A stretch of DNA of 57,080 nucleotides, from contig JACNIU010000332.1 in NCBI GenBank assembly GCA_014382905.1, forward strand, positions 1-57,080, in the 5' to 3' direction. The translations under genes and the position numbers were made by a program. Shown one piece after another: positions 51,463 to 57,080 of this stretch; position 1 is the stretch's first letter; each line of letters starts with the position of its first letter. Below the pieces are notes generated by a model. It did not search any database and had not been told where the DNA came from. It worked only from the letters and a program-made list of their open reading frames with translations. The DNA is from Desulfobacterales bacterium (lineage in GTDB: Bacteria > Desulfobacterota > DSM-4660 > Desulfatiglandales > Desulfatiglandaceae).

Positions 51463-52230
51463 CTAATTTCTGGCCTGTCTCCGTTTGAAGATGATCAATG
51501 TGACGATGGAGCCGATCAGGATCAGGAGCGTAACCGCCTGGGTGATACTCATATCGCTTCCCAATAAGATCCCCCGGTCATCCCCCCTGAAACGCTCCAC
51601 GAAGAGACGGGCCGTGCTGTGCAGGACCAGGAGCCAGAGGAAGACCTGTCCCTCGAACTTTTTTCTTGAATATAGCAAGATCAGAATAATGAATATAATA
51701 AGCGCGTATGCAGCAGAATAGATCTGTGTCGGATGCAGGGGAATGTTCAAGGGCGCTAAGGCGTGGGGGTCTGTAAACACGATGCTCCATTTGGACCCGG
51801 TAGGCCTGCCGTAGCAACATCCGGCCATAAAGCAACCGATCCTTCCAATGCCCTGACCTATGGCCATTGCGGGGGCCCACAGGTCAGCCAACTTCCAGAA
51901 TGAGAGGTCATGCCGTTTGGCATACCACATGACCGTCAGAACCACACAAATTACCCCACCTGAAAAAACAAGCCCCCCCTGCCATATCTTGAAGATATCC
52001 ATCGGCCGTTCAACATAGTAAGGGATGTTCATGAGGATATACATAATCCTCGATCCGGCGATTGCGGCTAAGATGATCAGGAAACCCAGGTCCATCACCT
52101 CCTGAGCCTTTATCCCCTCGGACTTGCCGAGTTTTATCGTAATCATGAGTCCAACGCAGAACCCAATAGCCACAAAAAGGCCGTATGTGTGAAGGGTAAA
52201 AGGGCCTATGGAAAAGAGATCTGGATACAT
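51463..52230 (-). CDS. lgt: Prolipoprotein diacylglyceryl transferase
   Basis: A 255-residue polytopic inner-membrane enzyme that attaches diacylglycerol to the lipobox cysteine of pre-lipoproteins. Seven hydrophobic segments; the Lgt signature GRIGCFMAGCCYGRPTG (near 129-145) with the essential Arg and the earlier HTYGLFVAIGF and LHPTQIYSA are present. 31 bases after lspA, so ileS-lspA-lgt forms a lipoprotein-processing operon with IleS. Confidence 0.95.
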   Translation of the reverse strand: MYPDLFSIGPFTLHTYGLFVAIGFCVGLMITIKLGKSEGIKAQEVMDLGFLIILAAIAGSRIMYILMNIPYYVERPMDIFKIWQGGLVFSGGVICVVLTVMWYAKRHDLSFWKLADLWAPAMAIGQGIGRIGCFMAGCCYGRPTGSKWSIVFTDPHALAPLNIPLHPTQIYSAAYALIIFIILILLYSRKKFEGQVFLWLLVLHSTARLFVERFRGDDRGILLGSDMSITQAVTLLILIGSIVTLIIFKRRQARN

Positions 52231-52261
52231 ATGACCTGAATTGTGAATTTAGGAATTTGGA

Positions 52262-52747
52262 TTAACGCTTGAAAATCAGGCTGATTGCCACCAAAAACGT
52301 ACCCGTGGTTATTGCAGCGTCAGCAATATTAAAAGCGGGCCAGTGATAGGGGCCTATGAAAACATCGAGAAAGTCAACCACCTCTCGAAACCTCAGCCGG
52401 TCTATTAGATTACCAACAGCCCCACCTAAGATGAGTGAAAGGCCTAACGTGATGGTACTATCGCCATCCTTGAGCCTGAAGAACCAGAACAACAGCAGGC
52501 CAATGGCAGTAAGGCTCGCGACAACGAGGAACCAGAAAGCGAAGTCAGCATGGGGCCTGTTCATAAGCCCGAAGGCCATCCCCCGGTTTCTCACATGGAC
52601 CAGGTTAAAGAAGCCATCAATCACACGAACTGATTCATGAATCCTCAGCCCCTGTATCACGAACAGTTTTGACAACTGGTCGAGGACGATAACAAGGAGT
52701 GCGGGCCAGATGATCAGTGCATAATTTCGCCTAAGACGTCTTGGCAT
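52262..52747 (-). CDS. lspA: Lipoprotein signal peptidase
   Basis: A 161-residue inner-membrane aspartyl peptidase with four hydrophobic segments. Catalytic Asp residues lie in [11 protein letters not shown] and [11 protein letters not shown]. Start text [13 protein letters not shown] and [11 protein letters not shown] match the family. Its ATG at 52747 lies 34 bases inside the ileS end, so translation is probably coupled to ileS. It cleaves signal peptides of proteins modified by Lgt encoded next. Confidence 0.95.
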   Translation of the reverse strand: MPRRLRRNYALIIWPALLVIVLDQLSKLFVIQGLRIHESVRVIDGFFNLVHVRNRGMAFGLMNRPHADFAFWFLVVASLTAIGLLLFWFFRLKDGDSTITLGLSLILGGAVGNLIDRLRFREVVDFLDVFIGPYHWPAFNIADAAITTGTFLVAISLIFKR

Positions 52748-55512
52748 CGCTTACAGATAGTTGGATGGTTGTCGTCATGTCTTACCGAAGGATCGTGGAT
52801 CCAGCAGCGCTCACACTTGGGGTCTGATGAAGCAGAGACCGCCACCTTTAATCCAGGGACCGTTTCACTCTCATAGCCACCGTCCATCAGATCTATTTCC
52901 ATTAAGTCAACTGATGAAACAATAAACAATGACCTTAGCTGATCAGCATAACTTATTAATTTGGTATATAATTTGTCAGAAACACCCAATTGTACAGAGG
53001 CATCTAAGGAATGCCCGATCGTCTTTTCTTTCCTTGCAATTTCCAGGACCTTTGTAACTTCTTTTCGAACAGATATGATCTCTTCCCAGCGTCCGGCCAG
53101 TTCAGCATCCTTATATTCCACTTTTATCGGGTAGAAAAGGTCGGCATGAACACTCAAGGGCCGATTCTTTCCGTTCATATGCTGCCAGATCTCATCGGCC
53201 GTAAAAGAAAGGATTGGCGCCATCAGTCTGACCAGGACGTCAAGTATTTCACTCATTGCGGACTGTGCAGAACGCCTGATCGCAGATTTTTTGGGTGACG
53301 TGTAAAGCCGATCTTTTATAATGTCCAGATAAAATGATGACAGGTCCAGCACGCAGAAGTTGTGTAGATTGTGATAGACAAGGTGAAAATTAAAGCCTTC
53401 ATACGCCCTTAGGATTCGTTCGTTCAATTCCTGGAGCCGGTTGAGGGCCCAGCGGTCCAGTTCCTCCATCTGCTGATAAGGGACCCAGTCGGTCTCCCGG
53501 TCAAAGTCGCTCAAATTACCTAACAGGTAACGACAGGTATTCCGGATCCGGCGATAAGCTTCTGTCAGCCGTTGAAGGATCTCTTTTGAAAGACGGATAT
53601 TATCTCTGTAGTCTTCTCCAGCTACCCACAGCCTCAGGATTTCGGCGCCATAGCTCTTGATCAGTTCCTCAGGCGAGATAACATTCCCGGCTGATTTATG
53701 CATGGCCTTGCCAGTGCCATCCACAACAAAGCCGTGGGTCAGAACACCCCGGTATGGGGCCTCGTTGCGGGTCCCGACTGAGCAGAGGAGTGAGCTGTGA
53801 AACCACCCTCTGTGCTGATCACTCCCCTCAAGATAGAGGTCTGCCGGGCTGTCGAGGTATTTCCTCTTCTCCATTACAGCAGCGTAACTGACACCGGAAT
53901 CGAACCAGACGTCAAGAATATCGGTCTCTTTCCTGAACTGGTCTTCTCCACAATTGGGACAGCATGTCCCAGGGGGAAGGAGCTCCTTTTCTGATTTGGT
54001 AAACCATATATCAGCCCCCGACTTTTCAATCATACCGGCCACATGATCAATAATCTCCTGTGATATGACCGGTTCGCCACACGCCCCGCAGAAAAACACG
54101 GTGATCGGCACGCCCCATGTCCTCTGGCGGGAAACGCACCAGTCGGGGCGGTTGGCAATCATCTTGAAGATACGATCCTCGCCCCATGAGGGAATCCAGG
54201 AAACCTTCCGGATGGCATCCAGCGCATTTTTTCTTAAGTTAGTCTTCTCCATCGAGATGAACCACTGTTCCGTGGATCGAAAGATAACAGGCTTTTTACA
54301 TCTCCAGCAGTGGGGGTACTCGTGGGTTATCTCCTGCTCTTTGAGAAGCGCGCCGGCCTCTCTGAGCTTATCATTCACGGCGCGGTTCGCCTCAAACACC
54401 TCCATGCCGGCAAAATATTCAACCTCAGGGGTAAAGCAGCCCGAGTCATCGACAGGCGAATATGGCTCCAACCGATATTTAAGCCCTGTTTCATAGTCTT
54501 CCCGACCATGTCCGGGCGCCGTATGAACGCAACCGGTCCCTGCCTCTAATGTCACATAGGGCGCTAAGACAATCACGGATGGCCTGTGATATAAAGGGTG
54601 CCTTGCCTCGAGGTTTTCCAGATCAGCAGCCTTAAACAGATGGATAACCTCATATGTTTCAATGCCGAAGGTGTTCATGCAGATGTCGAGGAGCCCTTCC
54701 GCTAAAATCATCACTTCGTCTTTTCCTGTTTGGACAGCCACGTACGCCAGACCCGGATGGAGTGCAATGGCCAGATTGGCAGGGAGGGTCCAGGGGGTTG
54801 TTGTCCAGATCACCATGGAGACCTGTTTCCCCTTCAAAAGCGGGTCTAATTGATCCAGTTTTGATATCATGGGAAACTTAACAAATACGGAGGGCGAGGT
54901 ATGTTCGTCGTATTCAACCTCTGCCTCAGCGAGGGCGGTCTTGCAGGAGATACACCAGTATATAGGCTTCTTGCTCCTCACAAGGCTCCCGCTTAATGCG
55001 AATTTGCCAAACTCCCTTACGATCGTCGCCTCATAAGGGTAATCCATGGTCAGATACGGATTCTCCCATTCACCCAAAACACCAAGGCGCTTGAATTCAT
55101 TGCGCTGGATATCGATATATTTCTCGGCGTACCGCCGGCAGACTCCCCGTATTTCCGCCTGGGACATCTCCATCTTCCTGGCACCCAATTCCCCATCCAC
55201 CCTGTGCTCAATCGGAAGGCCGTGACAGTCCCACCCAGGCACATACGGTGCGTCAAAACCGGCCATCTGCTTCGATTTGACAATGATATCCTTCAACACT
55301 TTATTAAAGGCCGTTCCCATGTGAATATTGCCGTTCGCATAGGGAGGGCCATCGTGTAGCATGTACCGTTTCCGGCCTGCAGAAGATTGCCGGATGAGTT
55401 TGTAAAGATCGATTTCTTCCCACTTCTCAAGTATCTCTGGTTCCCTTCTGACCAAGTTGGCCTTCATGGGAAATGCGGTGTTCGGCAGATTAAGTGTTTG
55501 CTTATAGTCCAT
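52714..55512 (-). CDS. ileS: Isoleucyl-tRNA synthetase
   Basis: A 932-residue class I synthetase. HIGH motif in [22 protein letters not shown] (near 54-75); CP1 editing domain has [15 protein letters not shown] and [16 protein letters not shown]. The KMSKS loop reads [16 protein letters not shown], a variant that keeps the second Lys. The C-terminal zinc site [11 protein letters not shown] and CKRC is intact. Length normal. GGAGG lies 8-9 bases before the ATG. Heads the ileS-lspA-lgt operon. Confidence 0.97.
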   Translation of the reverse strand: MDYKQTLNLPNTAFPMKANLVRREPEILEKWEEIDLYKLIRQSSAGRKRYMLHDGPPYANGNIHMGTAFNKVLKDIIVKSKQMAGFDAPYVPGWDCHGLPIEHRVDGELGARKMEMSQAEIRGVCRRYAEKYIDIQRNEFKRLGVLGEWENPYLTMDYPYEATIVREFGKFALSGSLVRSKKPIYWCISCKTALAEAEVEYDEHTSPSVFVKFPMISKLDQLDPLLKGKQVSMVIWTTTPWTLPANLAIALHPGLAYVAVQTGKDEVMILAEGLLDICMNTFGIETYEVIHLFKAADLENLEARHPLYHRPSVIVLAPYVTLEAGTGCVHTAPGHGREDYETGLKYRLEPYSPVDDSGCFTPEVEYFAGMEVFEANRAVNDKLREAGALLKEQEITHEYPHCWRCKKPVIFRSTEQWFISMEKTNLRKNALDAIRKVSWIPSWGEDRIFKMIANRPDWCVSRQRTWGVPITVFFCGACGEPVISQEIIDHVAGMIEKSGADIWFTKSEKELLPPGTCCPNCGEDQFRKETDILDVWFDSGVSYAAVMEKRKYLDSPADLYLEGSDQHRGWFHSSLLCSVGTRNEAPYRGVLTHGFVVDGTGKAMHKSAGNVISPEELIKSYGAEILRLWVAGEDYRDNIRLSKEILQRLTEAYRRIRNTCRYLLGNLSDFDRETDWVPYQQMEELDRWALNRLQELNERILRAYEGFNFHLVYHNLHNFCVLDLSSFYLDIIKDRLYTSPKKSAIRRSAQSAMSEILDVLVRLMAPILSFTADEIWQHMNGKNRPLSVHADLFYPIKVEYKDAELAGRWEEIISVRKEVTKVLEIARKEKTIGHSLDASVQLGVSDKLYTKLISYADQLRSLFIVSSVDLMEIDLMDGGYESETVPGLKVAVSASSDPKCERCWIHDPSVRHDDNHPTICKRCQDVLGEIMH

Positions 55513-55545
55513 TCAGTGTGCCTCCAGAAATTGGGATAATTTATT

Positions 55546-55574
55546 AATATATCAGATATAGGTTTTTAAGTCAA
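55546..55574 (-). promoter_or_regulatory. Sigma70 promoter for ileS
   Basis: On the minus strand TTGACT (55574-55569), 17-base spacer, TATATT (55551-55546), about 35 bases before the ileS ATG. Confidence 0.75.
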
Positions 55575-55627
55575 TTTTAAATCAGAACATCAGCAGCATT
55601 GACACGGATCTAAATAACCTGTATCTA

Positions 55628-55849
55628 AGTGAGCCCTAAGGTCGCTATGGCATGGGAGTTGAGGCCTAAGCAAATACCGTTCAGGCTTCGAGACCTCTGA
55701 AAAATGCTCAATTTTTGGCCAAGGTCAGCAATGATAAGCAGGTCCATATTTCCCTGGGATACAAGTCCGCGGCAGAGACAAGGGCTGTGATCAGGGTGGG
55801 TGTCTTCGGAGAGACGGGCTCACTCAAAAACTTATTTTTGAGCCCTAAG
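55628..55849. mobile_element. Repeat-bounded remnant with GAGCCCTAAG ends
   Basis: AGTGAGCCC (55628-55636) is inverted relative to GGGCTCACT (55816-55824), and GAGCCCTAAG occurs at both 55631-55640 and near 55840-55849. The right end folds as a hairpin (GGGCT...CAAAAA / TTTTTGAGCCC, 55816-55844), which could also end the 110-aa gene's transcript. It resembles the ends of the 14362-14460 element. No gene is visible inside; a solo GAGACC end lies at 55690. Confidence 0.5.
55690..55716 (+). repeat. Solo end of the GAGACC MITE-like family
   Basis: GAGACCTCTGAAAAATGCTC followed by AATTTTT matches the left end of the 36-kb element (one or two base differences). No partner GGTCTC terminus follows within the gap, so this is a truncated copy or a solo end. 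Confidence 0.65.
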
Positions 55850-56177
55850 TACAGAGGTTCAACTGCGCTATCATCTCATCGGCAAAGTTGAATATGTAAT
55901 CTTTCTGTACGGGAGTGCAATAGCCCGGGCAGTCGCATCTCATGGTCTTCAGGCTGCGAACAAACAGTTCCAGCTTGAGCCAGTCCAGACCCAGTTCAAC
56001 TGCGAAGACATGGGGCTGGCACATGCGGTGCTGGCACTGGGTTTCATTCAGCAGATCATCGGGGATCCGGACCCAGAAGATCTGGTCCAGACTGGAACTG
56101 ATGGCATTCTTCTTAAGGAACCCGCTTATCTCCTTTATTTTTGAGGGAGGGAGTTCGTCAATCAAATACGCCCTCAT
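55845..56177 (-). CDS. Small cysteine-rich protein conserved in Desulfobacterota
   Basis: A 110-residue soluble protein of unknown function (MRAYLIDELPPSKIKEISGFLKK-type start, shown here only in part). It resembles small hypothetical proteins I know from Desulfobacterota. Cysteines C48, C53 (QCQHRMCQPH) and C81, C83, C87 (RCDCPGYC) could bind a metal or cluster. It overlaps the following membrane-protein gene by 4 bases upstream (ATGA), so both form one operon. The stop codon lies inside the repeat end described at 55628-55849. Confidence 0.7.
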   Translation of the reverse strand: MRAYLIDELPPSKIKEISGFLKKNAISSSLDQIFWVRIPDDLLNETQCQHRMCQPHVFAVELGLDWLKLELFVRSLKTMRCDCPGYCTPVQKDYIFNFADEMIAQLNLCT

Positions 56178-56521
56178 GATGAGAGATCCCCCTCCCCGGA
56201 CTGATCTATTTTTTTTCCTCCCACGTAAGCGTCCAGAACTGAATAAAACCAGATGATGGCAAAAGCTGCCCCCATATACCAGAACAGTGTAGGGTCTTCT
56301 GCCCTGAGCCTGGATATGATCGTCTCAGAGTCCGAAAGATCGATGGTTCCTGATTTGAAGAGACTGTTGATCAACCGTATCAACTTGATGGTACCGGCAA
56401 CGAAAAGGAGAAAAACCATGCCGAGCAGAATAATTCCCTTTTTCAGGTCCTGATTGATAATCTGCCCTAAACCTGGAATTATCAGGGCTGAACACAGCGG
56501 CGAAACGATGGCTTTTTTCAT
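56174..56521 (-). CDS. Small membrane protein, DUF5683/TM2-like
   Basis: A 115-residue protein with two hydrophobic pairs: residues 9-43 (SALIIPGLGQIINQDLKKGIILLGMVFLLFVAG-type; the PGLGQxxNxxxxKG motif is typical of TM2/DUF5683 small membrane proteins) and 80-97. The segment between is polar (SETIISRLRAED). Inner-membrane location expected; function unknown. It precedes the cysteine-rich gene with a 4-base overlap. The ribosome site is weak. Confidence 0.7.
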   Translation of the reverse strand: MKKAIVSPLCSALIIPGLGQIINQDLKKGIILLGMVFLLFVAGTIKLIRLINSLFKSGTIDLSDSETIISRLRAEDPTLFWYMGAAFAIIWFYSVLDAYVGGKKIDQSGEGDLSS

Positions 56522-56611
56522 GAGAGGGCACCCGTAAAAAAATTGGTAATTTGGTCACTCTTTATATCTGAATGAACCTCTCTTGTCAATGCAGCTCGAG
56601 GCCTTTTGATT

Positions 56612-57080
56612 ATGAACACTCTCACAAACATGATTCAAGTCAACATCCCCTACACCATGCTTTGCCAGTCTTATCTGGATCGCTTTATCACCCACCGGCT
56701 CAACCCGGAGATAGGATTTGATGCCGACGCCCTGGACCATTGTTCTCTTTCGGATGTTAACATTGTCGCCAGACGTCTTTGCGACTGCGGTCTCACAATT
56801 ACTCTTCATGCCCCCTTTATTGACCTCTCTCCGGGCTCTCCTGACCCTGAGGTGAGGCGATTAACGCAAAAGCGTATTGAACAGGTGGTCCGCCTGATAC
56901 CTTTTTTTAAGCCGAAGACCGTCGTATGTCATGCGGGATATGACCATAAGAGGTACTGGCACATGAAAGATCTCTGGTTGGAAAACAGCATGAAAACCTG
57001 GTCCTGGCTGGCCAAACGGATCAGCGAAGAGGGTTCACGCTTGATGCTGGAAAACGTCTATGAGCAGCATCCTCATGACA
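56612..57080 (+). CDS. Sugar phosphate isomerase/epimerase-like TIM-barrel protein, partial
   Basis: An open frame of 156 codons running off the window's right edge. The product (MNTLTNMIQVNIPYTML...) has a barrel-like pattern with LTITLHAPFIDLSPGSPDPEVRR, KTVVCHAGYDHKRYW and LMLENVYEQHP, matching the AP-endonuclease-2 superfamily (xylose isomerase-like TIM barrel) with metal-binding His and Glu residues. In-frame ATG at 56630 is a possible alternative start. The C-terminal half is not visible, so the substrate cannot be judged. Confidence 0.75.
   Translation, partial: MNTLTNMIQVNIPYTMLCQSYLDRFITHRLNPEIGFDADALDHCSLSDVNIVARRLCDCGLTITLHAPFIDLSPGSPDPEVRRLTQKRIEQVVRLIPFFKPKTVVCHAGYDHKRYWHMKDLWLENSMKTWSWLAKRISEEGSRLMLENVYEQHPHD

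Overview
The window reads as a single chromosomal stretch of a Desulfobacterota (former Deltaproteobacteria) bacterium, probably an anaerobe. This is an inference from gene content: an ADP-forming acyl-CoA synthetase-type protein, an AMP-forming acyl-CoA ligase, an MmgE/PrpD protein and a 3-hydroxybutyryl-CoA dehydrogenase suggest acid and acyl-CoA oxidation or syntrophy; hyp genes imply a [NiFe] hydrogenase elsewhere; and the DUF177-rpmF-plsX-fab-rpiB-glyA-dCMP deaminase-nrdR-ribD order, DUF2333 and DUF4911 genes are typical of this group. There is no plasmid, phage or CRISPR signature. About 48 genes are supported; none is an RNA gene.

Layout. 0-7.3 kb: partial ADP-forming CoA ligase (-), a two-RCK K+ channel, MmgE/PrpD, acyl-CoA ligase and DUF2333 protein (+). 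7.5-12.7 kb: hypA-hypB-hypF-hypD plus a small RIO/LPS-kinase-like gene; hypC and hypE are absent. 12.7-14.3 kb: a Fur-FeoA fusion and a metallo-beta-lactamase-fold hydrolase (-). 14.3-14.8 kb: a 99-bp inverted-repeat element, a truncated receiver domain and tandem short repeats. 14.8-24.1 kb: ribE-ribBA-ribH-nusB-leuS-lptE-holA and murJ (+), with rpsT (-). 24.2-27.6 kb: a ParB-like gene translationally coupled to a spore-photoproduct-lyase-like radical SAM gene, then nifU-like and hbd, closed by a bidirectional terminator. 27.6-37.2 kb (-): a 29-codon bS22-like ribosomal gene, a receiver-GGDEF protein, nadK-DUF4911-miaB, adenine deaminase, a split COG2187/COG0645 pair, a PHP protein and a lytic transglycosylase. 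37.5-40.2 kb (+): purine nucleoside phosphorylase and a MerR-HTH/nucleotide cyclase fusion. 40.2-48.4 kb (-): the DUF177...ribD housekeeping operon. 48.8-57 kb: an unrecognised 353-aa protein and gltX (+), ileS-lspA-lgt (-), two small Desulfobacterota genes (-) and a partial TIM-barrel protein (+).

How the genes work together. Several pathways are nearly complete locally: riboflavin (ribD at 40 kb, ribE/BA/H at 15 kb), lipoprotein maturation (lgt, lspA), fatty acid elongation (plsX, fabG, acpP, fabF without fabH/fabD) and HypA/B/F/D for NiFe-hydrogenase maturation. The rib genes are in two head-apart blocks; one inversion of roughly 14.8-40.2 kb would restore the common ribD-ribE-ribBA-ribH-nusB order, and the left junction carries a truncated gene and repeats.

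The most interesting material is (a) the ParB-like/SPL-like pair, whose SPL protein appears to lack the usual hydrogen-donor cysteine; (b) the DNA-binding-domain/cyclase fusion; (c) a MITE-like element with GAGACC termini and a 5-bp target duplication plus a relative and a solo end; and (d) several families of short degenerate 'word' repeats that fill intergenic gaps and run into gene starts.
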